Shown: positions 43,053 through 56,127, counted from the stretch's first letter. The stretch is 64,000 nt of DNA from Buxus sempervirens (GCA_947561395.2 OX387187.1:4842976-4906975); one strand, 5' to 3'. The notes: a model not told the origin generated them from the sequence alone. Translations and numbers: made by a program.

Positions 43053-44265
43053 TGAAAGAGTAGAGGACTACTCTTAAGGTCCACGATCTACAACAATTAA
43101 AAACTTAACAATGCGGAAACAACACACAGAGATTATAAGAGGAAACCTGAATCCAGATCCAGGAAAAACCTCGAGTCTATATGAGGCGACTAACCCTTAG
43201 AAACTCCACTATTGAATGAAAGTCAATTACAAAGGGAAACACACTTAACCTTTACAATTGAACTCACTCAACAGCAATCCACAGCTCGAATCCACGAACT
43301 GTAGCACAACCTGAATCCACAGGCTGCAATTCACGATCTATCCAGATCCACAGCTCGAATCCATGAACTGCAACACAGCTTGAATCCACAAGCTGCAAGA
43401 GACGATCAATCCAGATCCACAGTTTGAATCCACGAACTGCAACACAGCTTGAATCCACAAGCTGCAATTCACGATCAATCCAAATCGTGACAATCACCTC
43501 AGAGTCCACTGAGATGATCCAATGCAAAAGGAATCCACCTATGCATCAAACAAGGTCGATCACCAATCCAGGAGATCTCACGATCAAGTGAAGTTCCGAA
43601 CTGAAGAAGAATCCTCAATCTTCAATTCCAGGTGATCTCTCTCAGATCTCCCCCTCACTCGATCATCGACTCTCTAAAGATCAATTGAATGAATCTCAAA
43701 CACCTCAAGATCCAAAATGAATTAATCAAAAGAAAAAAGTCACTTCAAAAAGAATACAGCTCGTCTATTTAAAGATGAAATCTCAGATCGCGTCAAGCGC
43801 TGGTGGCATCGTGGCGCGATCGGGGTAGACGGCTGGAAGCGAACTCAAATCCCGCTCAAATCCAAAAGACTCAGTTAAGGGCGCGTTGCCAGCGAGCTGC
43901 TAGCGGGAGGGAACGTGGCATGTGCACAGCTGACTTGTAGATCTTCAATCTTGCTCTACGCTACCAGCGGCGTGTCGGCGTCGCCTTACGAAGCTGGTAC
44001 GCGTGCTTTACTTTCAAAGTGCTATCTCACTTATGCGCTGCCAGCGGAGTGGTAGCGGCGTTCTTCATTGCAAGTGCCTTTACGAAATGTTCTTCTTTTA
44101 GATTTCCTTGAGCTACCAGCGGCGTGGTAGCTGTGTGGCAGCCTCACTTTCCTCTTTACAAAATTCATAGAATTTATATTTTGATTCTACACATCTTGAA
44201 GATTATTAGAGGATATAATTTGTCAAACATTTGCCATATAAGGAGTGTGAGTTTTCACACTTACA
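43053..44265 (-). repeat. 3' LTR of the copia element
   Basis: On the minus strand it starts TGTAAGTGTGAAAACTCACA (44265) directly after a GGGGGAGAT tract and ends near CTCTTTCA (43053), about 1.2 kb. It contains direct repeats of CACAGCTTGAATCCACAAGC type (43280-43490). A palindrome cluster (GCTACCA/TGGTAGC) lies upstream of a TTTAAATAGA TATA-like box (43765-43773). Confidence 0.75.
44111..44132. repeat. Palindrome in the copia LTR
   Basis: AGCTACCA-GCGGCG-TGGTAGCT, 8-bp perfect arms. Related imperfect copies lie near 44035-44060, 43960-43985 and 43870-43910. Confidence 0.85.
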
Positions 44266-44280
44266 ATCTCCCCCTTGGCA
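44266..44280 (-). other. Polypurine tract of the copia element
   Basis: Minus strand TGCCAAGGGGGAGAT, the GGGGGAGATTGT-type tract that precedes 3' LTRs of many plant copia elements. Confidence 0.8.
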
Positions 44281-44597
44281 AATGCCTGACAACAAACTTA
44301 TAACAGTTCTTATTATCAAATTCAGAATTCCATTTAAACATTCAAAACACCATGATAAGAGAGAATTCAGAATTTCATTCATGTTCAGAGAAAAGATACA
44401 GTATTCAGAAGAAATATACATTGTTCAGCAAATATATACACAATTAGCCAAAAAAAAACTCCCCCGTAAACCTACGTCCAGAAACCCCAAAGACCAACAA
44501 AAAAAAAAACACAGACCAACAGAACAAACAACAAAAACAACTTGATGATCCTCAACCAGCAACCATCAACCAGCAACCAGCACCAGCAGCAACATCA

Positions 44598-45887
44598 TCA
44601 AAATGACTCCCCCTTTCTGGAAGGAGGTTTCGGATCCCAAGTTCTGGAGTAATGCCGATAAGCATCTTGGGACCGGGAGTGCAACCAACAGAGCTTGTGA
44701 TCCATCTCCAGCTGAGTTCTTCGAATGCTACTCAGAAAATGATCAGCTTCGTTTTGCATTCGTTGCTGAGCAGCAACATCCCTTTGCACCTCGCCACAAG
44801 CAAAGTCAACATCCTTTGCAAGCTTCTCCAACTTCTCCTGAGTCTCTTATTTGAACATGCTCATCATGAGCATGTGAGCCCTAACCTCAGAATTGAAAGC
44901 CTCCTAGGAGGCTTGCATGGAATTCAATTTGTCCAGGATTGTCGTAGCATCAGAACTGGACAAAGAGGAGGGAGAAGAGGAAGGCTCCGAAGAAGAAGCC
45001 AACCGAAAAGGATTTGCTCATTTGCTTCGGGTGAGAGTGGAGGCATCAATGGGAGGTTTGGGATGAATGATCAATTCAACAGGATTAGGTAAGATCCCCT
45101 GGTGAATGCACATGAAAGAGATGAAAATCCCAAATGGAAGAGCAGCAGTCTTGGATTTTAAATTCTGAGACTGAAGGATTTGATTGAAGATGATTGACGG
45201 AAGATAGACACTGTCTCTGTTCCAGATAGCATGAATGAGTCTAGCTCTAGAGTGAGAAATCTCAGAATGATGATCTGAGGGAACCAGAGAAGCACAGATA
45301 AACAGATTCAAGATCCTGAGAAGATCTTGAAGAGAACCATGAGGAAGATAGTTGGGCTTATTTTTTATGGAGGTGGGAGCACCTTGAACAATAAGAGAAG
45401 GAATGATTGACTCCATGGGAGGATCAGAGTGAGAATCAAAGAAGTCAAAGGAGGGAGAATCAACAAGGGGCAGTTCAAGAAGAGAAGAGATAAGATCTTT
45501 CGAGAAGTCGAAAGAGATGCCCCTGACATAGGCCTTGACAAATCCTTGATTGGCAGAATGAAGATGGTGGAGGTTCGAATAGAACTCTCGAACCAGGTCA
45601 GGATATGCAAAACCACTTATCAAAGCAAATTTTCTCCAACCATTGTCCGAAAACAATGAGAAGAGAGGAGATTCAGAAAAGGAATCAAGCTTTATGGCCC
45701 TTTCCAAAAGGAGTGGCATGTGCTTGAAGAACTCATTAAAATCAAATAAACCATTTCCAATGAATGGTTCAGAGGAATGAGAAGGGGAAGGGGGTCTCAC
45801 CGGTGGAGAAGAGACAACCGGTGAGGTTCTTACTAGTGGAGAGGAGGTGGAAGGAGAATCAGTTCTAGACTTCTTCTTGGGAGGCAT
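44598..45887 (-). pseudogene. Envelope-like extra ORF of the copia element (PF20167-type)
   Basis: From a start at 45887 it encodes MPPKKKSRTD, a Ser/Pro-rich stretch, then a globular region with GFAYPDLVREFYSNL, FVKAYVRGISFDFSKDLIS and FLICASLVPSD. These are the marks of the 'putative plant transposon protein' domain. The C-terminal end is a helical, probably coiled-coil segment (EKLAKDVDFACGEVQRDVAA). Sireviruses carry such an ORF after pol; it has been called envelope-like, but I see no clear signal peptide or membrane anchor in this frame. The hydrophobic extension upstream of 45887 is probably untranslated. Broken. Confidence 0.7.
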
Positions 45888-47143
45888 GATGGGAAAAAAA
45901 ACCAGAGAAAAAAAATAGACGAGAGAGAAGAACACAAGCAAAGCTCGACAATGCCCTAATGGCAGAACAATCTTCCAAACCCTAACTAAGAAGAACGAGA
46001 GAAGAACACTGTAATAGGAAGAAAAAAAATGAAGAAGCAAGACGAAGACAGTAAAGAAAAATTTTACCTGAACAGTGGACACGGTGAAGGAAGGTAAGCA
46101 CGAAGGCACAGAATGACCACGACGCGAGGAGCGAGAAGCACCGCAGACAAGAAAAAAACAAAGGTAAAAAGTGAAACAGATTTTCACTTTTTATAGACAA
46201 ACAGAACACGCTGCCAGCGTGCATCCAACGACGCTTAACAGGGTAGGTGCCAAAACATGAAGAAAGGAGAAGGCTACCGGCACGCTTCTAGCGAAGTAGA
46301 AGGTGCACATGCACAAACAAGAAAAAAAAACACACTCACAAAGCAAAAATTTATAAAAAGAGTTTGAACCATTCTTCATGAAAAACTCATACCTCTAAAC
46401 ACAAAGCTAAGATTTTAACTAAACTAAAAATCATCCAGATAATCAACTTTTATTCAATCTAAGAAGTACTTATCACAAAATTGATCTTGAAGAACCTATC
46501 AAGGTTAATTCAGATGTGACACATTTCATATCTATGACCAAAATTTCCTTCATGGTTTCTCATACAATAAATTTTCTTCAAGATATTGAGCACACACGCA
46601 TATTAATGAAACATTGCTTGTGTAGTGTGTGAAGTATTTTTTACTATTACACTTTATGCATATGGAAGGCTATTTTAGTGTAATAATACTTGGAAAGTAT
46701 AGACATACCCCAAACTTCATTTTGGTGGCTTTCGCACATCAGAGATAGGTAGCCTTTTCCGATCTCTTTTTCTTTTGTTTTTGTAGAAGGCATTGACCCT
46801 TAAAAAACCTGAGTTTACAGTTCATTCCAAGAATATACCTTCTTTCTCTTTTTCTTTTTGAGAATTACAGTGGCTTTCATTCTAATCTCTATGGCAGCCA
46901 TTTCCAAAACTTTTCTTTTCATAAAGGTGATAGCCTATAGATCCCAAGCTTCAACACATAATAAACTTCAATACTCAAAGGTGTTTAAGACAAAAGTGAT
47001 AGTTGAGAACACAACATTTCAATCAATATGCATAGACTCAAGCTTCCTGAATTAAGATTTTAGTATCAAGAACACATAAATTCATTTTGAACAGACATGT
47101 AAATCATTTTACATCTAAATTAACTCAAAACAGAACCTGATTT
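45888..47143 (-). other. Non-coding region between pol and extra ORF of the copia element
   Basis: AT-rich, with no supported gene. Long hydrophobic frames (for example 45982-46224) reflect T-rich composition. A possible splice donor (TTCAGGTAAAA on the minus strand, near 46068) could serve the downstream ORF; this is inference. Confidence 0.5.
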
Positions 47144-50100
47144 TCAGTTTTGAGAGCATACTCCTAGGGATTTCCTAAGAGTTTCAAATCTGTTCTGATC
47201 TAAAGGTTTAGTGAAAATATCAGCTAACTGTTTTTTAGTAGATATATATTCAATCATAACAGTTTTGTCTTCAATTAACTCTCTTATAAAGTGATGCCTG
47301 ATGTCTATATGTTTAGTCCTTGAGTGTTGAACAGGATTTTTGGAAATATTTATGGCACTTTGATTGTCACAGAAGAGAATCATTTGGTCCTGATCTAAAC
47401 CATAATCAGATAGCATTTGTTTCATCCAAATTAGTTGAGTACAACTGCTTCCTGCAGCAATGTACTCTGCTTCAGCTGTACTCAGAGAAACTGAGTTTTG
47501 CTTTTTGCTTAACCAAGCAATGAGGTTATTTCCCATATAAAAGCAACCACCAGAGGTGCTTTTTCTATCATCCATACACCCAGCCCAATCAGCATCAGTG
47601 TATCCAGTAAGATATGGGTTTGTCTCTTTGGAGAACCAAATTCCCAGATCAACAGTTCCATTTACATACTTTATAATCCTTTTCACAGCATTTAGATGAG
47701 ATTCTTTAGGATTAGCCTGATATCTTGCACAAACTCCAACACTAAAACTTATATCAGGTGTACTTGCTGTTAAGTACAGAAGACTTCCAATCATCCCTCT
47801 ATACAAGGTAGGATCTATATCCTTCCCAGATTCATCTTTCCCAAGCTCTAAGCTAGTACTCATAGGAGTCCTAGCATGTTTTGCATGAATTAAACTGAAT
47901 CTCTTGACTAGATTTCTAGCATATTTTGCTTGAGAGAAAAAATCCCTTGTTGAGATTGATAAATCTGAAGTCCTAAGAAAAAATTCAGTTCACCCATCAT
48001 ACTCATCTCAAATTCACTCTTCATTAAGTCTCCAAAAGAGTGAGCATGATTTTCAGAAGTAGATCCAAACACTATGTCATCAACATAGATTTGAGCAATC
48101 AAAATATGCTTGGACTCTCTTTGAATAAACAGAGTTTTATCTACATTTCCTCTCATAAATCCAGATTCAAGCAAGAATGAGGTGAGTCTCTCATACCAAG
48201 CTCTAGGAGCTTGTTTGAGTCTATATAAGGCTTTGTTCAGCTTATAAACATGTTTAGGATGATTTGAGTCCTCAAATCCTTTAGGTTGCTCTACATAAAC
48301 TTCTTCATTCAGATATCCATTCAAGAATGCACTCTTAACATCCATTTGAAACAGTTTAAACTTCAAATAGCATGCAATAGACAAAAGTAATCTGATTGAC
48401 TCTAACCTAGCTACAGGAGCAAAGGTTTCATCAAAATCTATTCCTTCTACTTGAGTGTATCCCTGAGCAACAAGCCTAGCTTTATTTCTGGTTACAACCC
48501 CATTTTCATCAGATTTGTTCTTAAAAATCCATTTGGTTCCTATCACATTCAGATTAGAGGGTCTTTCAACCAATTCCCATACATTATTTCTAGTAAATTG
48601 GTTTAGTTCTTCATGCATAGAATTTAACAAAGATTCATCCAACAAGGCATCTTTATAAGATTTTGGCTCAAATTGAGATAGATAAGAAGAAAATCTTACC
48701 TGATTATGTAATTGATGTCTTGTTCTTACTCCATCTGAAATATTTCCAACAATTTGCTCAGTTGGGTGATCTTTGAGAGTTTTTGTCAGAGGAACAATTT
48801 CATTGCTTGAGGAAGCATCTCTGACTTCATCCTCTTCATCTACAACCTGCAAAAATTCACAGTCAATTCCTTCATCATCTATTAACACATTAATAGACTC
48901 CATTACAACAGATTTTTGCAAGTTAAAAACTCTGTAAGCTCTACTTGAAAAAGAATATCCTAGAAAAATTCCTTCATCACTTCTAGAATCAAATTTTCCT
49001 AGATTTTCTCTGTCCCTTAAGATATAACATTTACTTCCAAAAACTCTAAAATATTTCAAGTTTGGCTGTTTTCCTCTCCAAATTTCATAAGGAGTTTGTT
49101 TCCACCCAGATCTAACATATACTCTGTTACTTATATAACAGGCAGTATTTATAACTTCAGCCCAGAATTTTGTTGACACTTTCTTGGCTATCATCATGGT
49201 TCTAGCCATCTCTTGCAGAACTCTATTCTTCCTTTCCACAACTCCATTTTGCTGTGGAGTCTTAGGAGCAAAAAATTCATGTTTAATTCCTTGTTCTTCA
49301 CAGAACTTGGAAAACATCTGATTTTCAAATTCTGTCCCATGATCAGATCTTATTCTAACAATCCTCCCTATTTGCAAGTTCTTTTCAACTTGAATTTGAC
49401 AGCACAATTGTTTAAAACAGTCAAAACATTCAGATTTTTCTCTTAGAAAATTTACCCAGGTGTATCTACTATAGTCATCTACAGCAACAAAGATATACCT
49501 TTTTCCTCCAAGACTTTCAGTCTTTGTAGGTCCCATCAAGTCCATATGAATCAGTTCTAATGGTCTAGAGGTTCCTACAATGTTTTTTTCTTGTGTGTGG
49601 CTTTGATTTGCTTTCCTTGATTGCAAGGACCACACATTCCTTTCATTTTATTGTTCCCAAACTTGGGAATTCCTCTCACCAATTCAGATTTAGAGATTTT
49701 TGACAAATCTCTATAGTTAATGTGACCAAGTCTTCTATGCCACAAATCAATTTCATTGCATACAGAAGATTTTAAAGATTGTTCATTGTTTCCAATGATT
49801 CCATAACAATTGTCACTTGTTCTTACACCTATAAGAACAGTTCTACCAGAATTATCCAAAATTTTACATTCTTTTCTAATAAAATTTACAAACAATCTTG
49901 AATCACATAACTGGCTAATACTGATTAAGTTTGCCTTCAAACCAGATACAAATAAAACATTTTTTAGACAAACTCCATTAGGACCAGTTACTGTTCCTCT
50001 ACCTTTGACTTGAGAAGTGCTACCATCACCAAATGTTACACTTCCACCAAAATATTCTTCAAAGGAACTAAAAATAGACTTATGTCCACACATATGTCTT

Positions 50101-50609
50101 GAACAACCACTATCCAAGTACCACATGTTGACATCATGAACTTTCAAAGCTGTATGAACCACATTTGCAACTAAGGCATCTTTTCTAACCCAAATCTGTT
50201 TTTCATGAGTTTTCTGAGAAGTCCCTTCATCAACAACTTGAGATTTTGAAGGAAGTTTCTTTGACAGATTTGTAACTTCCTTATTTAATGATTCAGTCAA
50301 TTTCAACAAGGAATCAAATCTGTTATATAAATCCAAGGACTGACTTTGATTTACTTTCCTCTTACTGTCAAAATCTCCCTTGGGAAAACCATGCAAAACA
50401 TAACACTTTGGTCTTATATGACCCTTTTTATTGCAATGATGGCACACAGGTATGAACCTATATTCAGAAGAATCAAAATTTCCAGATTTGACAGTATTCC
50501 TAAACTGTGCAGAGTTAGATTTTTCAGCTTTTGAAGATTTACCTGTTGAGCTTATTTCTCCAACAGAATTTTTCTGTGAAAATTCCTTATTTTGATTACT
50601 TACACTCAT
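47144..50609 (-). pseudogene. pol of the copia element: protease, integrase, RT, RNase H
   Basis: From the right: a CCHC-like knuckle (CHHCNKKGHIRPKC), aspartic protease (WYLDSGCSRHMCG), the gag-pre-integrase HHCC segment (LWHRRLGHINY...CGPCNQGKQ), and DDE integrase ([29 protein letters not shown]). RT follows with [27 protein letters not shown] and the catalytic YVDD. RNase H comes last (SLLYLTASTPDISFSVGVCA; GYTDADWAGCMDDRKSTSGG; SLSTAEAEYIA; KHIDIRHHFIRE), ending LGVCSQN. Domain order and motifs are Ty1/copia, Sirevirus-like. Broken, with about two breaks. Confidence 0.9.
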
Positions 50610-50762
50610 TCTCTTTTCAGCAGAATTTGAGCTTGTAGGAACTTCCTTTGAAGTTGATTCCTCATCAATTTGATGATTTCCTGCAGAAAAATTTGAAGCA
50701 TTAGATTGAATTGAATTTGAAACTTTCTCAAGTTCAATAACTTTACCTTAAAGTGCAAAAAT

Positions 50763-51575
50763 CTAAGCTTCTTTTTCTTTTAATTTTCCATCTTTTTCAG
50801 TCAAAGAAGTTACCAGAAAATTTTCTTTGGCATGTCTTTCAAGTAACTTCTTGTTTATTGAATCTATTTCTGCAAGAGCTTTATTTTTCTCTGTTTCTGA
50901 TTCCTTCAATTTTTTACTCAGTTTCTTGACTTTCTTTTGAGCTCTATTGAATTCCTTAAAGAGCTGATTGTAGGCTTCTTGTAATTCTTCTTCATCATCT
51001 GATAAAGTCTCTTTATTATCTCCTGCAATGCCAGAGATTGAACTACCAGAAGAAGATGAGTAAAAGGAATTGAAAGCAGTAAAATTAGCAGAAATATCCT
51101 CATCTGATTGTGAAGAATTATCAGTATTACTGTCATCCCAAGTAACCTGATAATTTGTCTTTTTCTTTTTATCCTTTGAGGGACAATCAGAAGCAACATG
51201 TCCAAATCCTCTACATTTATAACATTGAACTTCATCATTCTGAGAAAATTTCTTCTCCTTTCTTAGATTAGAATTTTTCTTATCAGATCTCCTATTAGAT
51301 CTGTCCATGGATAACACAGGATTAGAATGTCTCTTTTTAAACATTCTCTTGAACTTTTTGGCTAAGAGAACTAATTCATCCATATCTACTTCAGAATTAT
51401 CTGATTCTTCATTATTTACAGATTTTAGAGCTATTCCTTTACTCCTTTTAGGAATATTCAGATCTAGCTCATAAGTCTGTAAAGATCCTACCAGATCTTC
51501 AATTCTCATGGTATCCACATCTTTTGCCTCTTGAATGGCAGTAACTTTTGGTCTGAATTTTTCAGGCAAAGCATG
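50763..51575 (-). pseudogene. gag of the copia element, C-terminal part
   Basis: Encodes LPEKFRPKVTAIQEAKDVDT, SLQTYELDL, a basic region, the knuckle CYKCRGFGHVASDC, an acidic tail (WDDSNTDNSSQSDE) and a long charged coiled coil. This is the C-terminal layout of Sirevirus gag. The N-terminal capsid part is not seen; B LTR sequence adjoins. Confidence 0.8.
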
Positions 51576-53748
51576 TGGTGAACCATTGCCATGTCCCCTT
51601 TACCATGACCAAAGTAAGTGCTGCTGGAGATAGCAGCAGACCTCCACTGTTTGCTGTTGTCCCAGCAGCCTTAAGCCCAAGACCAGGCCCAGCCCTTCAA
51701 CCCTGGCATGCATGCTGCCTTACCCCTAATATCCATGCATTCCTAACCCCTATTACATGCTAAACGCCCATTTAATTGATGTTGTATATTTACCTACAGC
51801 AGGCCTTTTTAGTATTATCTCTTGATAGTGCATGCGTAAGGTGCCTTTTATTTTGTTGAATTATTTAGAACATGTGCCACCCCACATGATCATGTTACCT
51901 CCCCCCATGAACTTGCTATTTTGTTATGTGTCAAGGCATGCTCCCCTTGCCCCTGGTAACCTGTGATGGCCCACTTGGGTTGCTACTGGAGGCAGCAGCA
52001 GCAACCCCCATTGTTCCATGTTTAGTTGTATGCCAAGCTCCAAGGTGAGCACCACAAATGGAGGAACCCCCCATGAGCATGCTTGGCCCCCTCCTCTTGT
52101 AGATCTATTGATTTTGGTCATGCTTAAGCACTTCGTACCAACAGCTGTCCTTGCCAAGTGGACCACCTATTTGCATGTCTAAGCTTAGCCCTTTGGCACA
52201 CCCTCACCACAGCACCTCTAAGTCGCCCCCCATGCACCCTTCACCCTTCATCCAAACGTAGCCTTAATCTCTGCATATTAGCTGCTGCCCCCCTGTTATT
52301 GTTGCTGTGCCATGCTTTGCAACATATAGGTTTGGTGATTAATTTGTTTAGCATGAAATTCATGATTGTTGGCTTTGATTGTTGGTGGATTTATGACATG
52401 AAATCATGGAAGTTGGGGTGTCAAGACCCCCACATTGTTGCTGCAATTGCTGAAAAGAAGGGAGGAGGGCAGCACCTCCAGGCACCATTTCCTACACCCT
52501 TGCCTACACCCTTGCCTTTTTTGGAAAACCCCAAAAGGGATTAAAGTGGATGCCTTCCCAAACTTGAACCAATGTGGGCCCTCCTAGAGGCCCACATGAC
52601 TTGTAGAAGCCCCTAGGAAACCCACAAGAGCATCCCAATGGTATTCGACAACTCAGGTCGGATCACTTTGGACTTGTGTGTAGCCGACCTTTATGGTTGG
52701 CTACATGGCATAAATGCCATTTTTGCATATTCTTTGATCCTTGTTGAATTTGAATGATGTTTACACTAAACCAAGTGAACCAATAGGGTTTTCAGGACAC
52801 CCGGAAACCCAACATGGGACTTAGACCGCCGGTCCAATTCGGAACATTTGTGGGCCTTCCAACGGGGCCCACCAAGCCCAACAGACTCTAAAGCATGCAC
52901 AATAAACAAGCTAAGCAAAAAATCAATTGATCGAACCGGGCGGGGCAAACCCAATGAGGCCCACCCGAACCTTGTTGTGTGGAATGAGTATTTGAATTGT
53001 ATGGTTTGGCCGAGACCAAGGGCAAGGGCCTATCGGGCTCGCCAAAGCCCGCTAATCAACCAAGTGAGGATTCAAAGCCCTAAACTCCAAGAACATGGGC
53101 TTTCAAGCCTAAATTTGGACTATGGGCCCCAAGCCCAATGTCCAAATCACTTCGGCAAATTAAACCAAGATGATCTAAAAATATCTTTGGCAACCGCCAT
53201 GGGGGCCCACCCAAGGGCTCGCAAACCGATGCCGACCCACTGTTGCATGGAAAATACCTAACTCTTCAAATTGAACCTCGAGATAAAATCCATTTCATTA
53301 AACTTGAACCCAAAGGGCCTCATAGGCTTAGACAGAGGCCCATAGGGGACATATGGGCTTAACCAAGCCCACCAAGGACATCGTGGGCCTTCCAACGGGG
53401 CCCATCCAGTCAGACTCAGATCACCTAAATTAAGCAAGATAAAATCAATTAAAGGGACCCACACCACTCAGGTGGTCCTACCAGACTTAACCAAATGGCA
53501 TGCCGGATTAGGAATCGGGTGAGACCAAAGCAAGCTGACTCAAACCAGGGAACCCACGGGACCTGTCATCCGACGGGGTGGTTTGGGGTGTCTACGGACT
53601 TCCTCAGACCGCAACCGAGACCTTTCTCATAATCTCAAACCGCAGACTAGCCTTAATAGACCAAATTAGGCACCCAGGTGTCCGCCTGCACCCCATCAGG
53701 CGGTGGTGACTCCAAATTTTCCCGTGCCGCGTTTCCGACGCGCGCACA
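51576..53748 (+). repeat. 3' LTR of element B, 3' portion
   Basis: From 52366 colinear with 6041-7439, ending TTTCCGACGCGCGCACA at 53748. The left part has LTR-type sequence related to C (GGCAGCAGCAGCAACC near 51992 against 15000). Palindromes lie at 52642-52704. No primer site follows the end, as expected for a 3' LTR. The flanking DNA belongs to element G. Confidence 0.8.
52642..52704. repeat. Palindrome pair in 3' LTR of B
   Basis: ATTCGAC-AACTCAG-GTCGGAT-like, and GTAGCCGACC-TTTAT-GGTTGGCTAC (one G-T). Confidence 0.8.
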
Positions 53749-55796
53749 CCGGGGATGGAGGGAGACCTAAATTATCCCTGACTTGGTTGAGATAGGCCTT
53801 CCGAGAGAGAGGATTCAGTTAGATTGCCATGGGCCATGTAGACTTTCCCTTTGCTTTCCGCTTCGTCTTCCTCTACATAATGGGCTCTTGCTTTTGCCCA
53901 GAGGATACGACTTCTGTCAGCCCTCACTTTTTGAGTTTGTTTAGGGACCTGCAGCGGGCTAGGAGGTATGCTTGGGGCCCGCTCATCTTTGGCACTATCT
54001 TGGCTGGCTTGCGCTGAGTCTCTAGAGGCCTTTCCACCTCCCGAGGTGCCAGAGTTGGATGCAGATTTTTCTTGCCGTTCTTGCAAGTGAAATACCTATC
54101 TCTCTTTTCTTTCTTTGTCTTCTTCCCCTTTTTATTCTTCTGATTCCCTTTCTTTCTTTGCAGTTCTTTGCCAGGGTGTATATACCCTATTTCTGTCCCA
54201 CCTCTATGCTGCCAGAGGAGACATTCCCGATGGCTCGTAGGTGGAGTCATGTGGAGCTTGACTTTGAGAATAGTCAACCTAGGTTGGCTCGAGCTCATCT
54301 GGACCGACTCTATAGGACTGATGTGAGTATCCTTCATTTTTTTTTCTTCCTTTTTTTCTGAATCACATGCCTAACATCCCCTTTTGTTTTTCAGTTGTCT
54401 ATTCCCCGGTTCGAGGACATTCCAGAGGCCATCGCCTTGCAGGCTATCACGGATGATGCATTTGCCCCTGACCAGAGGCGTCAGCGATACCAGTTCTTTA
54501 TTGGTCAGATGGGCAGCATCTGGTATCTTGGCGAGAGCTTCTATTATCAGTATGTTGGCGAGCCTCGAATCCCCGCTCTTCTTATGGATACTACCCATTC
54601 ATTTCCTCCGGAGCCTGTCGATCCCGCTCATTTTCTAGAGTGGACGGAGGCGAATACTCTGTTAGTGGAGGGTGACTATGATGCTTGGTTTGGGCAGGCA
54701 TCAGTTGGGTGCCTCATGCCACCCATGCCTATCCGAGGCGGAGTCACGAAGATAGGAAGGGTAGTGATTCGAGCCTACTACACCACGGTATGCTTTTCCT
54801 CCTTTTGACTTTATTTCTTATCTTCACTTTGGTCTGGACTTTCTGACATCTTCTCTTTTGTTTCAAAAGGCTTAATTGGCAGAGGTCCGAGCTTGATACA
54901 TTGATTTAGAGCACCAGCAAGATGCGGTTATTGCTGAGCAGGACACCCTCCTGGTTACCATTGCCAATCTTAGAGTGCAGCTAGCTTGAGCACAGGACTA
55001 GGCGGGTCCATCTTACACATAGGACCAGGCGGGTCCATCTCATGCACAGGTTGATTCTTCCACCTCTTTCAATTTCTGCTTCTTATATCTGCTTATTCTA
55101 TTCTGATTAGAATTCCTTTTTTAATTTCAGGATGACACGGCCAGCCCTTCCTCCAGTTCACGCACTCCTCCGCACCTTAGAAGGGAGGTATTTTCAGTGG
55201 CTCACGTGCACTTCATGACTCCTCCTCGATCGGCAGAGGTGCCTGCAGTAGAGCCATAGATAGAGGTTGAGACTACATCTGGTGCTACTCCTACTGCGGA
55301 GGAGGTTCTCGAGTCTGCCCCAGCACCAGAGACCGCCCCAGATGTGACTACCGAGGCAGATGTTGAGATGGAGCCTACCGAGGGGGCTGCTGTGACAAAG
55401 GAGGTGCTTGAGGCAGATCTTGCTGCTGCCGAGCTTGTGGTGGACCCACCGCCTGTTGCTGATGTTCCTGAGGTGCCGGATCCTGCTTCCGAGCCTGCTG
55501 CTAGTGTCGATCCTGCGGTTGAGCCTGTTCCTGTTGATCCTGATGCTGAACCTGCCAGAGATGCGGATGTCCCAAAGTCTACCTCAGTTGCTCCAAATGA
55601 CTCGGGGTATGTTACTCCTGAGCACCCGACCGCTGGCCTTGTGGCCTTGAGTATTATGTATGACGTTCAGTCTATTTTGGGCAGGATGAATTGTTGTACC
55701 GCTCGCCGTATAGTTCCGCTTGTCTTCGGGTGCCAGCAATCTCGAGGTGGAGGACGTGGTAGAGGACGAGGGGATGGACCTGCAGAGGGACAATAA
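53749..55796 (+). pseudogene. Plant-mobile-domain (PMD) gene I, antisense to G pol
   Basis: Resembles the C-terminal half of the aminotransferase-like plant mobile domain: FVFLYIMGSCFCPEDTTSV, LRDLQRARRYAWGPLIFGTI, PYFCPTSMLPEETFPMARRW. A Glu/Asp/Pro/Val-rich region follows (55344-55700), and the end is SRGGGRGRGRGDGPAEGQ. Four introns with GT...AG ends are likely: 54087-54163, 54323-54394, 54788-54869 and 55050-55129. The N-terminal half would lie left of the B insertion. The copy is broken in a few places. PMD proteins occur in host MAIN-like genes and in transposons; the context favours a transposon-carried copy. Confidence 0.65.
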
Positions 55797-56126
55797 ATTA
55801 GGACATCACATGTATATTTGTATTTTGACAAACTGATGTATATTCTTATTTATATATGAAAACAGCAATTTCATTCATTTATCCTCTTCTTTATTTACAT
55901 TCAGCACTTTATTGATTGATTCATGTATAAACAGGAACAGGTGAAGCCCAAAACAATATCCCAAATGCAATTGCCTATTTTTTTTTCACTTTTGTGCCAA
56001 AACCGCATTTAGTATGCGGACAAGGCGTGACCGCATTTCATTTACGGTCATGCCGTGTCCGCATTTGATATGCAGGCATGCCTTGTCTGCATTTCAAATG
56101 TGGTTTTTGACCCCTTTGCGATTTTT
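55797..56126 (+). promoter_or_regulatory. Intergenic region with palindrome cluster, promoter of gene II
   Basis: AT-rich DNA followed by palindromes at 56001-56100. CCGCAT-TTAGT-ATGCGG (56003-56019) is perfect; further imperfect CCGCATTT...ACGG and CCGCATTTGATATGC units follow. A TATA box comes next. Confidence 0.7.
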
Positions 56127-56127
56127 C

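Larger units (their letters stand above)
43053..51575 (-). mobile_element. Sirevirus-like Ty1/copia element inserted in 3' region of B
   Basis: Minus-strand order from right to left: gag with CCHC knuckle, protease, integrase, RT, RNase H, non-coding, an envelope-like/PF20167-type ORF, polypurine tract, 3' LTR. Copia order (integrase before RT) and an extra ORF after pol identify a Sirevirus-type element. No 5' LTR is seen; its right side passes directly into LTR sequence of B near 51575. Broken, with a few breaks. With one LTR only, age cannot be estimated by eye. Confidence 0.8.
6041..53748 (+). mobile_element. Element B: Tat/Ogre-type Ty3/gypsy retrotransposon, heavily nested
   Basis: Visible parts in order: 3' part of the 5' LTR (6041-7439), primer site, leader, ORF1, two repeat arrays, gag, protease, RT, RNase H, archaeal-type RNase H, integrase, 3' non-coding repeats, and the 3' part of the 3' LTR (to 53748). 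It is interrupted by A, C, LTR D and a copia element. The gag knuckle type, the SPKDDFPLPHID block in RT and the second RNase H place it in the Tat lineage. It is broken, with several breaks in ORF1 and a handful across gag-pol. The LTR remains differ by some positions per 100 bases by eye, so it is older than C. Confidence 0.85.

Noticed and set aside
45982-46224. Hydrophobic minus-strand frame that might look like a membrane protein
   Set aside because: T-rich untranslated DNA; no conserved start and no family match.
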